A stretch of 64,000 nucleotides of DNA from JAXLVB01 sp046329195 (GTDB lineage Bacteria; Bacteroidota; Bacteroidia; Cytophagales; Spirosomataceae), in NCBI GenBank assembly GCA_046329195.1, contig JAXLVB010000002.1, forward strand, positions 2,108,001 through 2,172,000. The letters are read 5' to 3'. The translations under genes were made by a program, and so were the position numbers. The notes under the pieces are model-generated. The model made no database searches. It was not told where the DNA came from and saw nothing but the letters and a program-made list of their open reading frames with translations. Shown piece after piece: positions 43,829 through 52,626 of the stretch. Position 1 is the stretch's first letter. Each line of letters begins with the position of its first letter.

Positions 43829-45229
43829 TTAAAACTCAAAATACCAGCAAGCATTGATGTAAGAAATATTTTCGACCATTTCGCCGAGCCATTTGCGGTC
43901 GTGTGGGAGTTCGCCGTTGTGAACATCGTTGCCCAAGAGATTACACAAAATACGACGAAAATACTCATGCCGTGGGTAGGACAAGAAACTCCGAGAGTCG
44001 GTCAGCATCCCCACAAAACGACTGAGTAAGCCCATGTTACTCAGGGCATTGAGTTGTTTTTCCATGCCGTCTTTTTGGTCCAAAAACCACCAGCCGGAGC
44101 CCCATTGGATTTTGCCCGGGGTAGAGCCATCGTTGAAATTGCCAATCATCGTGGCAAACAGTTCGTTGTCACGAGGGTTGAGGTTATACAAGATAGTTTT
44201 GGTAAGCTTGTTGTTTTTATCGAGGTTGTCCAAGAACTTAGCCAATGAGCGCCCTTGTGGAAAATCACCGATAGAGTCCCAGCCCGTATCAGGCCCCAGC
44301 GACTTGAGCAAGCGGCTGTTGTTGTTGCGAAGCGCCCCAAGGTGATATTGCTGAATCCAGTTTTGCTCTTGGTACATCTTGCCCAGGTGTTCTAAGATGG
44401 CGGCTCGATATTTAAGCTTTTCGGTTTCGTCTAGGGCTTTTTTCTTACGGATTTTCAAGAAGATTTTTTCTACTTCTTCTTTGGTATAGTCGGCTACGTA
44501 GATATGCTCAAGGCCGTGGTCGGAGAGCTTGCAGCCCATCAAGTGGAAAAAGCCAAACTGCTTGTAAAGAGCAATCAGCAAATCTTCTAAGTTGCTGATT
44601 TCCATCTTGGTAGTACGAGCCAGCTTGTTGATGTACTCGTTGAACGACTTAGGGTCGTCCACGGCCAAGCATTTATCGGGGCGAAACGTCGGGAGTACTT
44701 TTATTTCAAACCCGTCGTCAATGATTTTTTGATGGTCTTTGAGCGAATCAATGGGGTCGTCGGTAGTACAGACTACTTCTACTTTCATCCGACGAAGTAG
44801 GTTCCGAACACTAAAGTCCTTGGACTGAAGCATTTCGTTGCATTGGTCATAAATTTCACGAGCCGTGTCAGGACCAAGCAATTTATCAATCCCAAAATAA
44901 CGTTTTAGTTCTAAGTGAGTCCAGTGATACAGCGGGTTACGCATGGTATAAGGCACGGTAGCCGCCCATTGTTCAAATTTTTCCCAGTCTGAAGCCTTAC
45001 CCGTAATGTAGTGTTCTTTTACCCCGTTGGTACGCATAGCCCGCCATTTGTAATGGTCGCCAGCTAGCCAAAGTTCGGTAATAGTTTTAAACTGTCGGTC
45101 TTCTGCAATGTCTTTGGGCGAAAGATGACAGTGATAGTCAATAATCGGTTGATTTTCGGCGTGTTGGTGATACAGGTATTGGGCTGTTTCGGTTTGTAGC
45201 AGAAAATCGTCGTCTAAAAATGGTTTCAT
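43829..45229 (-). CDS. uxaC: glucuronate/galacturonate isomerase
   Basis: The start is set at the ATG at 45229 (MKPFLDDDFLLQTETAQYLY); the 22 upstream codons are non-conserved. The 466-residue protein matches E. coli UxaC in length. The metal site IDYHCHLSPKDIAEDRQF lies near residue 35, and VVCTTDDPIDSL, ILYNLNPRDNELFATMIGNF and the end KWLGEMVENISYINA are family landmarks. It converts D-glucuronate to D-fructuronate and D-galacturonate to D-tagaturonate. It lies between uxaB and kdgK with gaps of about 95 bases. Confidence 0.95.
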   Translation of the reverse strand: MKPFLDDDFLLQTETAQYLYHQHAENQPIIDYHCHLSPKDIAEDRQFKTITELWLAGDHYKWRAMRTNGVKEHYITGKASDWEKFEQWAATVPYTMRNPLYHWTHLELKRYFGIDKLLGPDTAREIYDQCNEMLQSKDFSVRNLLRRMKVEVVCTTDDPIDSLKDHQKIIDDGFEIKVLPTFRPDKCLAVDDPKSFNEYINKLARTTKMEISNLEDLLIALYKQFGFFHLMGCKLSDHGLEHIYVADYTKEEVEKIFLKIRKKKALDETEKLKYRAAILEHLGKMYQEQNWIQQYHLGALRNNNSRLLKSLGPDTGWDSIGDFPQGRSLAKFLDNLDKNNKLTKTILYNLNPRDNELFATMIGNFNDGSTPGKIQWGSGWWFLDQKDGMEKQLNALSNMGLLSRFVGMLTDSRSFLSYPRHEYFRRILCNLLGNDVHNGELPHDRKWLGEMVENISYINACWYFEF

Positions 45230-45323
45230 ACTGGGGTTATGCGTATCAACGTTCTTTTGATTCTTTCCTCGGAACTTATCTTTGATGGATGGCATTTAAC
45301 TCAACATCTTATCCATATAAAGG

Positions 45324-46874
45324 TTACACCACCTCCTTCTCCTGCGAAATTAGCGAATTAAGCGTTGCCAATGCACCGTCTTGGATAAGTTCTTTGAGGA
45401 AACCCCCAACTTTTTCTTCAAACTCGGGCAATGCGGTAAGGTCGGTACCCCACAATGACTCGTTTTGAAGGACTTCTTTCACTAAATGCAGGAGGCCAGC
45501 ATCGCCGGGCATGGAAGCAGCTTGTTGCCAAAGGGTATCAAAGTATGACGCTTGCGCATCTTGGATGAGGTAGTATTCGTCGCCACGTTGGCCATAATAA
45601 TTACCGTTTTCTTGCTTCACTGGCTTCATGAATTGCAAGTAAGCCGCAAAACCTAGCGAGAAAAGCTCAGGGGCATGGCCAAACCGCTCTACAAAAGTCA
45701 ATAAAAGTGGGATGTTACGAGCTTTCATTTTAGACGAATAGTGCAGCGTAATATCCAATAGTTTGTGTTTGAGGAAAGGGTTTCTGAAACGATTCAAAAC
45801 ACTATTTCCAAATTCTGCTGCCACCTGTGCTTCTACAGGATAGGGAATGGCTTGAGCCAACTCTGTGAGCATAATTCGTTCAGCAAAAGCCGATAGGTCG
45901 GCATCGTTCATGTTTTCACGAACCAAATTTTTTCCACACAAATACGCCAATCCGCAAGTAAGTGTATGCGTGCCATTAAGCAGGCGGAGTTTGAGTTCTC
46001 GATAAATCTCAATATCAGGCGCAATGATTACCCCCGAATCGGCTTGGGCAAACGACAGAATCTCCTTAACGTGCTCGTCGCCTTGAATGGCCCATAAACG
46101 ATATACTTCGGCTACGGCCAAGAGGTCGTCTTGATAACCCAACTTATCATAAAGCGACTGAAGGGTTTCGGCATCAGGTTTGCCGGGTACGATACGGTCA
46201 ACCAGCGAATTACAGAATTGATTATGCGATTTTAGCCAATTGATAAATTCGGACGGCAGTTGATTATGCTTAGCCACCTGCAAGCAGATTTCTTCGAGTT
46301 TAGTACCATTGTCCACTACCAACTCGGTTGGTACGATGACCATTCTGCTTTGAGCTGAGCCACCAAAATGTTGATAGCGCTCCCACAAGAAAGCCACTAA
46401 CTTGGCCGGAAACGACGAAGGTACGCCTTCTGTAACTGACTCTGCCACATACTGAATACCAACTTCGGTAGTGTTAGAAATCACGATTTGCATATCGGCG
46501 CTACGAGCGCAAGCCAGAATTTGCTCCCACTCTGCCTTGGCCGAAAGCGTTCTACTCACCGAAGCATTCACGATATAATCCTCTACCGGAGCGCCATTGT
46601 CAATGCCCTGTACACAGATGGTGTAGAGGTTGTCTTGGTCGGCAAAGGCCGAAGTATCGCCTCGATCTGTTGATTTTACAATCACAATCCGACCGTTGAA
46701 AATGCCCTGTTTGTTGGCTTGATCCACAAAATAATCACAAAGCCCACGGAGCAAAACCCCGGTTCCGAATTGGAGGATTTTTTCGGGCAATGCAAAAATT
46801 TCCTCAGAAGGCAACGCTATTTCTACACTAGGATGTAGCTGCGTAAGTGTATGGCGAGATAAGGTAGTTGTCAT
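45324..46874 (-). CDS. uxaB: tagaturonate (or fructuronate) reductase, mannitol-dehydrogenase family
   Basis: The start is set at the ATG at 46874. The 516-residue protein has the NAD site ILQFGTGVLLRGLCDYFVDQ, then VIVKSTDRGDTSAF, ISNTTEVGIQYVAES, a central VPTELVVDNG segment, and a C-terminal domain with NGTHTLTCGLAYLCGKNLV and FRNPFLKHKLLDIT. It is nearest to UxaB (altronate/tagaturonate). However, the dehydratase in this operon is UxuA, which needs mannonate, and no uxaA is seen. The enzyme may therefore work on fructuronate in vivo, or uxaA lies elsewhere. It is the first gene of the operon. Confidence 0.85.
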   Translation of the reverse strand: MTTTLSRHTLTQLHPSVEIALPSEEIFALPEKILQFGTGVLLRGLCDYFVDQANKQGIFNGRIVIVKSTDRGDTSAFADQDNLYTICVQGIDNGAPVEDYIVNASVSRTLSAKAEWEQILACARSADMQIVISNTTEVGIQYVAESVTEGVPSSFPAKLVAFLWERYQHFGGSAQSRMVIVPTELVVDNGTKLEEICLQVAKHNQLPSEFINWLKSHNQFCNSLVDRIVPGKPDAETLQSLYDKLGYQDDLLAVAEVYRLWAIQGDEHVKEILSFAQADSGVIIAPDIEIYRELKLRLLNGTHTLTCGLAYLCGKNLVRENMNDADLSAFAERIMLTELAQAIPYPVEAQVAAEFGNSVLNRFRNPFLKHKLLDITLHYSSKMKARNIPLLLTFVERFGHAPELFSLGFAAYLQFMKPVKQENGNYYGQRGDEYYLIQDAQASYFDTLWQQAASMPGDAGLLHLVKEVLQNESLWGTDLTALPEFEEKVGGFLKELIQDGALATLNSLISQEKEVV

Positions 46875-46916
46875 ACTATCAATAAGTGTCGGTATGTGGT
46901 ATTTGGTAAAATTAAC

Positions 46917-46951
46917 ATGAAAAGAAGGCTCCATCCAACAGATGAAGCCTT
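46917..46951 (-). promoter_or_regulatory. leader hairpin followed by T-rich run ahead of uxaB
   Basis: On the minus strand AAGGCTTCATC (46951-46941) pairs with GATGGAGCCTT (46935-46925) around TGTTG and is followed by CTTTTC, about 50 bases before the uxaB start. It looks like an attenuator or mRNA-stabilising element. A similar arrangement precedes kduI. Confidence 0.4.
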
Positions 46952-47146
46952 TACCCTTTAACCTATGATGAAGGAACTCTACATGCTTGTCTAAAAAAAG
47001 TGCAATATTCAACCTTGTTTCTTCCTAGTGATTTAGATAGCCAGTTTCGGGCTACTTTTGAAGGCAAATAAAGAGAATATTTGATTTTTTTGATAAATCT
47101 TAGGAAGAAAGAAATACCATACAAACATTACTGGTATTTTTTTTAC

Positions 47147-47170
47147 GCAAACGTTTCCGTAAACGTTTAC
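47147..47170. promoter_or_regulatory. LacI-type operator between uxaB and lacI
   Basis: The half-site GCAAACGTT (47147-47155), six spacer bases and the mirrored half-site AACGTTTAC (47162-47170) make an imperfect 24-base palindrome. It contains the perfect palindrome GTAAACGTTTAC (47159-47170). The core AAACGTTT is typical of LacI/GalR-family operators. It lies in the 424-base divergent region and could serve both uxaB and the regulator gene. Confidence 0.7.
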
Positions 47171-47260
47171 AAACTAAACAAATTCAATTCTTAGAAAAAG
47201 TATAGAAATAGCACTCGCCAAATATAATTTGGATAGGGTGAATTATGTGGGTTACTTGCG

Positions 47261-47291
47261 TTGTATATAAAACTTGGTATATTTACATTTG
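47261..47291 (+). promoter_or_regulatory. promoter of the lacI-type regulator, giving a nearly leaderless mRNA
   Basis: TTG (47261-47263), 20 bases, then TACATTTG (47284-47291) fits TTG-N19/20-TAnnTTTG. The start codon at 47299 lies only seven bases after the -7 box, so transcription would begin at or next to the ATG. Confidence 0.55.
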
Positions 47292-47298
47292 CATCGAT

Positions 47299-48339
47299 AT
47301 GAAAGGCACTCAAGTAACCATCAAAGACATTGCTCGCCAATTAGGCATCTCGGTGGCCACGGTTTCTCGTGCGCTTCGAGACCTGCCCGATATTCATCCC
47401 GACACCAAAAAATCGGTCCTTGATTTGGCTCGTGAATGGGACTATCAGCCCAACCAAGTAGCCTTGAGTCTGGTCAAAAGCCGTACTAAAACTATCGGTA
47501 TTATCGTACCTAATGTGGGGTATCATTTTTTTTCTACGGCTATTAGTGGTATCGAAGAAGAAGCCCTTACGGCTGGATATAGCGTTTTGGTGACTCAATC
47601 AAGAGAATCGTATTTAAGAGAGTTGACCAACATCCAAGACCTTTCGAGGGGGCAGGTAGATGGCTTTATCATTTCGGTGTCCAGAGAAACCCGTGACTAC
47701 GACCACTTCCGCAAGTTGCAGCGAAAGGGCTTTCCGTTGGTGTTTTTTGACCGAGATATTGAGGAGTTAGAAGTATCTAAGGTGGTGATTAATAATCGCT
47801 TGGCGGCCAAGCAGGCTGTGTTGCATTTGGGTGAACAAAAATGTAGTCGGATTGCTATTTTGGCAGGACCAGCTTATTTGTCGCTGACACACCAGCGTTT
47901 ATTGGGCTACAAAGATGCTTTGCTTGAACTGGGTCATTCGATCGACGAGCGCCTGATTGTTTACGGCGATTATAGCCATGACAACGCCGTCGAACTCACG
48001 CATTATTTGATGAACCTGCCTCAACCGCCCGACGGGATTTTTGCTGTGAGCGACCGCTTAGCAGTAGGGGCAACCGTTGCCTTAAAAAAACGAAAAGTCA
48101 GGATTCCCAAGGATGTTGCTCTCATCGGGTTTAATAACGAACCAATCGCATCACTACTTACACCGACGCTTTCGAGTGTGGTGCAGCCCATTGATGAGAT
48201 TGGTCGTACAGCAGCTCGATTGTTGCTCAATCAGCTCAACTACAAAGAAAAAGAGCCTTTCAAGCCCGAAGTCAAAGTATTAGAAACGCACTTAGTCATT
48301 CGGGAGTCATCTAACCGAGCCTTGCATCCAGTATATTAA
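47299..48339 (+). CDS. LacI-family transcriptional regulator of hexuronate genes
   Basis: The start is set at the ATG at 47299; 18 upstream codons are promoter DNA. The 346-residue protein has the LacI helix-turn-helix and hinge (VTIKDIARQLGISVATVSRA, then YQPNQVALSLVKSRT) and a periplasmic-binding-protein-like sensor domain (TIGIIVPNVGYHFF, DGIFAVSDRLAVGAT, LIGFNNEPIASLLTPTLSSV). It is divergent from the uxaB operon, with a LacI-type operator between them, and convergent with kduI. It probably represses both until a uronate or KDG-type intermediate binds. Confidence 0.9.
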   Translation: MKGTQVTIKDIARQLGISVATVSRALRDLPDIHPDTKKSVLDLAREWDYQPNQVALSLVKSRTKTIGIIVPNVGYHFFSTAISGIEEEALTAGYSVLVTQSRESYLRELTNIQDLSRGQVDGFIISVSRETRDYDHFRKLQRKGFPLVFFDRDIEELEVSKVVINNRLAAKQAVLHLGEQKCSRIAILAGPAYLSLTHQRLLGYKDALLELGHSIDERLIVYGDYSHDNAVELTHYLMNLPQPPDGIFAVSDRLAVGATVALKKRKVRIPKDVALIGFNNEPIASLLTPTLSSVVQPIDEIGRTAARLLLNQLNYKEKEPFKPEVKVLETHLVIRESSNRALHPVY

Positions 48340-48371
48340 AAGTAGCCTTTAGGCAATTGTGTATCAGCTAT

Positions 48372-49202
48372 TTACAACAACTCTTTCACCTGCACCACAT
48401 CCATATCGGTAAATTCTTTGTTTTCGCCGGCCATTGCCCAAATAAATGAATAGCTGCTGGTTCCGACACCAAAATGCACCGACCACGGTGGCGAAATAAT
48501 ACCTTGCTCGTTGGCAATGAGCAGATGGCGTGTTTCTTGAGGCTCACCCATAAAATGAAACACACGGGCATCGGCTGGTAAATCAAAATAGAAATATACT
48601 TCCATGCGGCGGTCGTGGGTGTGAGGGGGCACTGAGTTCCAGATACTTCCAGCCTTAAACATAGTCAGCCCCATCACCAACTGACAGCTCTGGATGCCAT
48701 CGTTATGAATGTATTTGAAGATAGTACGTTCGTTGCAGGTTTCGCTTGAGCCTAAATTCACTGGCGAGGCATCAGACAACTTGGCCAACTGCACAGGATA
48801 CGCCTTGTGGGCAGGAGTAGAAGCCAAGAAAAACTTGGCAGGGTTGGCTGGGTCTTCGCTGCTAAAAACGACTTCCTTACGGCCTTGCCCTACAAACAGA
48901 CAATCCTTGTTGTTAAGGGCAAACGCCTGTCCGTCCACCACCACGGTTCCTTCGGCTCCCACGTTGATGATACCTAATTCTCGGCGCTCTAAAAAGTAAC
49001 TGGCTTTGAGGGCATCAAAAGTTGGTAAAGCAATAGGAGCATGGGTCGGGATAGCACCTCCTGAAATAAATCGATCGTAGTGCGAATACACAAAGTGCAG
49101 GCCGCCGGGTTGCATGAGTTGGGGCATTACAAATTCGTTGCGGAGGCGCTCTGTGGTGAAATGCTTCACATCAACGGGGTTGGAAGCGTGTCGGATTTGC
49201 AT
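48372..49202 (-). CDS. kduI: 5-dehydro-4-deoxy-D-glucuronate isomerase
   Basis: The 276-residue cupin-like protein matches KduI (E. coli 278 residues). VPPHTHDRRMEVYFYFDLPA holds the metal-binding His and Glu, MGEPQETRHLLIANEQGIIS continues the family core, and PPWSVHFGVGTSSYSFIWAM holds another metal His. It isomerises the unsaturated uronate product of pectin or glycosaminoglycan lyases, feeding the KDG branch via a reductase (KduD, not seen here). An operator like that of uxaB lies about 145 bases upstream. Confidence 0.93.
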   Translation of the reverse strand: MQIRHASNPVDVKHFTTERLRNEFVMPQLMQPGGLHFVYSHYDRFISGGAIPTHAPIALPTFDALKASYFLERRELGIINVGAEGTVVVDGQAFALNNKDCLFVGQGRKEVVFSSEDPANPAKFFLASTPAHKAYPVQLAKLSDASPVNLGSSETCNERTIFKYIHNDGIQSCQLVMGLTMFKAGSIWNSVPPHTHDRRMEVYFYFDLPADARVFHFMGEPQETRHLLIANEQGIISPPWSVHFGVGTSSYSFIWAMAGENKEFTDMDVVQVKELL

Positions 49203-49222
49203 CAGGGTGGTGGATAATAAGT

Positions 49223-49260
49223 GAAAAATAACCAGAAGCTACTACTGCTACCTTCTGGTT
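49223..49260 (-). promoter_or_regulatory. leader hairpin followed by T-rich run ahead of kduI
   Basis: On the minus strand AACCAGAAG (49260-49252) pairs perfectly with CTTCTGGTT (49238-49230) across a 13-base loop and is followed by ATTTTTCA, about 20 bases before the kduI start codon. The plan is the same as in the uxaB leader, but the sequence differs. Confidence 0.45.
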
Positions 49261-49346
49261 GTAGTTAGGTGTTGAACTATGGATTAACGAAAGCAATTTT
49301 TCGATTTTATACCTTGAAAAACAAAATTTCTTCTTAAAAAAATTAT

Positions 49347-49370
49347 GCAAACGTTTTCGGGAACGATTGC
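49347..49370. promoter_or_regulatory. LacI-type operator ahead of kduI
   Basis: The half-site GCAAACGTT (49347-49355) is identical to that at 47147. After a six-base spacer the mirrored half-site AACGATTGC (49362-49370) matches at eight of nine positions. It lies in the 319-base divergent region between kduI and the DUF3667 gene. The shared design points to control by the LacI-type regulator at 47299. Confidence 0.65.
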
Positions 49371-49521
49371 GAACCATCCAACTGACTATCTCGTCAATCG
49401 GCTCAACTGAGGTAAATGTCTCCAAGCTCTGGAAACTTCTTGGTTTGCTTACACACGATTCCGTTGTAGTTTCGATGCCTTCACCTTATTTTGCAACAAT
49501 TTCGCCTCATACCAAGCTACC

Positions 49522-51084
49522 ATGTCAACGCACAAACACCGTCGAAAACACAAGGTTTGTCCCAATTGTGGAACCATCCTCCAGCCAGACTATGAATTTT
49601 GTCCACATTGTGGTCAGGAAAATCACGAGCTGAACGTGCCAATTGGCCATTTGGTATATGAGTTTATCGAAAGCATTTTTCACTTCGATATTAAGTTTTG
49701 GAATACCTTTCGGGCTATTGTGACCAAGCCGGGTAAAATTACGACGGATTTTGTAGAAGGCAAGCGAGCGAGGTATGTACCACCGGCCCGATTTTATGTA
49801 TTTGTGGCTTTTTTCTTTTTTCTGATGCTCAACAAAGTCTCCGAAAAGTGGCTCATGGACATTTCTGAAAAAGATGGAGAAGAAGCCACCGAATCGGTTT
49901 ATGGCAAAAAAGAAACGCAATGGGAGGCAAGTTCTTCTATTAAAGAGCTTGGGGTATTAGGCTATCGCCAGACAGATAGCTTAGAAAAAGCAATGGAAGA
50001 CCTTCCGATGATAGAGCAGCAAAAGATAATAAGAACGCTCAAGGCCAAAGCCCTAACCGACAGCGTGAATAAATACCACGATAAGATGCCTTACTATATA
50101 AAAGATGCGCTGCTCAGTACGCTGGAGGTGAGTGATAGCTTGTTGGTAAAGCAGAGCGGTTTACAAATAAACCCCTTGGTAGATGGCATGGATTTGAACC
50201 ATGAGTTGAGTCAACTCATTAAGCTTGGCGTGTTCAAAGAAGCTCAACGGGATTCGTTGTGGCAAGAATTTGCCTTAAAAACCACAGACGATGCCTATAA
50301 GTTGTGTTGGAACCTGAAAGACAAAGTACTAAATGATAGCTTAAACCGCACGGGTGGAAAAGCAAACCTAAGCCGAAAATTTAAAACTGAATTGGCCAAT
50401 ATCTTTAGCTACGACTACGAGGCTGACAGCGTGTATTTGACTAAAGCAGGGATTGACCGTGACTTGTACGAAATTCTGCACAACGATTACACTACGTTTA
50501 AGATTGAAGACATCAAAATCACCAAGAAACAACTGGCACTTTTTAGAACTTACTCGGAAGCACAATTAGACTCAGTACTAAGAGCCCAAAGTCCTAAATA
50601 CGTGCAGGCGAATTCCCTTTCCAAATGGTTTACTCGAAAGCTCTTTAAGCAAGGACTTAAACTCAACGGTACCAAAGACAAAGAAATGAGCGAATTGCGC
50701 TACAAAGAATTTTCGCATTTGGTGATTAAGTATGTGTCGTTTGTGATGTTTTTGATGATGCCCGTCGTGGGCTTGCTGCTACTAATTATTTTTTATCGCC
50801 TTAAAAAGTATTATTACGAGCACCTGATTTTCAGTGTTCATGCCCACACGGTGCTATTTATGCTCATGACCATTGGCTTTAGTCTCGACTATTTCTTTGG
50901 CTTGGAAACCCTCGGGCCTATTTTGCTCTTGGGTTTGATTTACTTTTATATTTCGCTCAAAAATGTGTATCAGCAAGGCTGGCCAAAGACAACAGGTAAG
51001 TTTTTGTTACTGTTGTTGATGTATAGCTTTGTGGGAAGCTTATTTTTGAGCTGGGCTGTCTTCTTCGGATTCATCAACTTATAA
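49522..51084 (+). CDS. DUF3667 membrane protein with zinc ribbon
   Basis: The 520-residue protein starts with a two-CxxC zinc ribbon (VCPNCGTILQPDYEFCPHCG). The DUF3667 core follows (NTFRAIVTKPGKITTDFVEG, then RARYVPPARFYVFVAFFFFL, the first membrane helix). A soluble, charged region of about 280 residues follows, then four C-terminal membrane helices (near residues 408-515). DUF3667 proteins are common in Bacteroidota and of unknown function. The central soluble domain is large for this family. It stands alone in front of the DUF4136 gene. Confidence 0.82.
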   Translation: MSTHKHRRKHKVCPNCGTILQPDYEFCPHCGQENHELNVPIGHLVYEFIESIFHFDIKFWNTFRAIVTKPGKITTDFVEGKRARYVPPARFYVFVAFFFFLMLNKVSEKWLMDISEKDGEEATESVYGKKETQWEASSSIKELGVLGYRQTDSLEKAMEDLPMIEQQKIIRTLKAKALTDSVNKYHDKMPYYIKDALLSTLEVSDSLLVKQSGLQINPLVDGMDLNHELSQLIKLGVFKEAQRDSLWQEFALKTTDDAYKLCWNLKDKVLNDSLNRTGGKANLSRKFKTELANIFSYDYEADSVYLTKAGIDRDLYEILHNDYTTFKIEDIKITKKQLALFRTYSEAQLDSVLRAQSPKYVQANSLSKWFTRKLFKQGLKLNGTKDKEMSELRYKEFSHLVIKYVSFVMFLMMPVVGLLLLIIFYRLKKYYYEHLIFSVHAHTVLFMLMTIGFSLDYFFGLETLGPILLLGLIYFYISLKNVYQQGWPKTTGKFLLLLLMYSFVGSLFLSWAVFFGFINL

Positions 51085-51326
51085 ATTTTAACACTTTTTA
51101 ACAACTTCGAGGCAACTATTGCCCAACCATTTTCGTATTTCTGATGTCTTGTAAGTAGATACAAAGCCAACCGTGTTGGGAGGCTATTCAAATGACCGTT
51201 TTAGGAATGAAGTAAACTTTACTTGTCTGATAGACAACCGTTAAGGAGTAATACAAGCACAAGAGATTTTCTTGTGACAGCGTAGGCTTCTTACCGAAAA
51301 GTGTACAACCAAAACTACTAAAAGTC

Positions 51327-51905
51327 ATGAGAAATAGCGTTAAAATGCTGGCTTTGGCGATAGTGCTCGGGATGAGCGCCTGTGCGCCTACTGTTTCGGT
51401 ACGTTCTGACTACGACCGTTCTGCCAAGTTTGGGCAGTTTCAGACCTACACCATTGAAGCCGACCCTGTTCGGAATAATGACCCTGTAATGGGAAGTGCG
51501 CTCAACCGGAAGCGAATCATTGAGAGTATTGACCTAAAAATGAAGGGGATGGGTTATGTGCGGCAAGACAACAACCCCGACCTGATGATTATGTTTGGCA
51601 CTGACTCTCGTGACCGTCAGCAGATTCAGTCAAACAATTACGGACCGATGTTTGGATGGGGGTATTGGGGTGGAATGAACAACAACGTGTCGTCACGCAC
51701 CTACGAAGAAAACCGCATCATTGTGAGTGTGTATAATGCCCAAACCAAGGAGATGGTATGGCAGGGCTGGGCATCTGGCCAACTCAACGATGGCCGTAAA
51801 GACCGAGATCTGGTGATTCGCTCGACGGCCATGAAGATTATGGACCAGTTTCCCGAACGCTTCACTGCTGACAGCGGACACTACCGTGGTGGAATAGGGC
51901 GTTAA
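51327..51905 (+). CDS. DUF4136 lipoprotein
   Basis: The 192-residue precursor has the lipobox MSAC (Cys near residue 19). The mature part opens with VSVRSDYDRSAKFGQFQTYT and contains ESIDLKMKGMGYVRQDNNPD and MVWQGWASGQLNDGRKDRDL, all typical of DUF4136, an outer-membrane-attached family of unknown function. A Gly/Asn/Trp loop (GPMFGWGYWGGMNNN) lies in the middle. It is followed by a strong terminator hairpin. Confidence 0.85.
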   Translation: MRNSVKMLALAIVLGMSACAPTVSVRSDYDRSAKFGQFQTYTIEADPVRNNDPVMGSALNRKRIIESIDLKMKGMGYVRQDNNPDLMIMFGTDSRDRQQIQSNNYGPMFGWGYWGGMNNNVSSRTYEENRIIVSVYNAQTKEMVWQGWASGQLNDGRKDRDLVIRSTAMKIMDQFPERFTADSGHYRGGIGR

Positions 51906-51937
51906 CAAAGTAAAAGAACTTGGGCTGTGGGGTGGTT

Positions 51938-51972
51938 AGAGGCCGGTTGGTGTAAGCCAATCGGCCTCTTTT
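51938..51972 (+). terminator. rho-independent terminator after the DUF4136 gene
   Basis: AGAGGCCG (51938-51945) and TTGG pair with CCAA and CGGCCTCT (51962-51969), with one mismatch, closing a six-base loop and followed by TTTT. It lies 32 bases after the stop. Confidence 0.75.
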
Positions 51973-52626
51973 GGTATAATGCTACTGTCCACAATTATTG
52001 CTTTCCCTAGGCTAATGTCCTCGCCGGCCTACTTATAAGTAGATAATTTCTTGTAGGTACTTTTACAAAAAAAGGTTGTATTATCCAATCAATGAACAAA
52101 CCATGTAAACTTCTGTTTATTAAGTATTTATGGACAACGATTAACTAAGCGCAGCAGGGCAACGTCTTTGTACTTATATCAGAATAGTTATACCTCAAAA
52201 TCCCTCTATTCTCAACACAGATTAGACGTTGCACTTTTTCAAAAAGTGGAGCGTCTTCTTATTCCTTTCCCTGACTGGTGCCATCACCAGTTCCGCCAAG
52301 CAAGTTCCTTCTCAAAATATCTCTGTTGAAGTACTAATTTTCTTTTGTTTTAGTAGTTTCATTAGATACTAATCTTCCCCTATCGCAAATGAAATAAGAA
52401 GGAAATTCATAACACTCTACCAAGAAATACTAAGCCTCCCTTCATTACTTTTTCATTAAATTATTTCGACAAGCCATTGAACTTCATTGCTGATAATCAA
52501 GGCAATGCTCTTGTTTTGCTATCTGAATTTTTGTTCGTGCTAACAAATAGTATTGAAAAGCGTGGAACATAGCTTGCTATTTTGAGGAGTTTCACGGATA
52601 TTTGACCTCCGTAACCAATACACTCT
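51973..52626. other. intergenic region upstream of parA with no gene
   Basis: About 650 bases, A/T-rich, with no convincing open frame on either strand. It holds the two-hairpin repeat at 52232-52296. Two sites distantly like a DnaA box (TTATCCAAT near 52081) are too weak to call an origin. The parA promoter must be in its last 100 bases, but no clean TTG/TAnnTTTG pair was found. Confidence 0.5.
52232..52296. repeat. two-hairpin dispersed repeat, copy 1
   Basis: CACTTTTT-C-AAAAAGTG (52232-52248) is followed by a GCGTCTTCTT segment and the hairpin ACTGGTG-CCAT-CACCAGT (52274-52291). The whole block is repeated in inverted orientation at 61752-61808. The second hairpin has the REP-like GGTG-NNNN-CACC core. 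Confidence 0.65.

Noticed and set aside
52040..52200. Possible replication origin upstream of parA
   Set aside because: Only isolated, poor DnaA-box matches (such as TTATCCAAT) and no clustered array.
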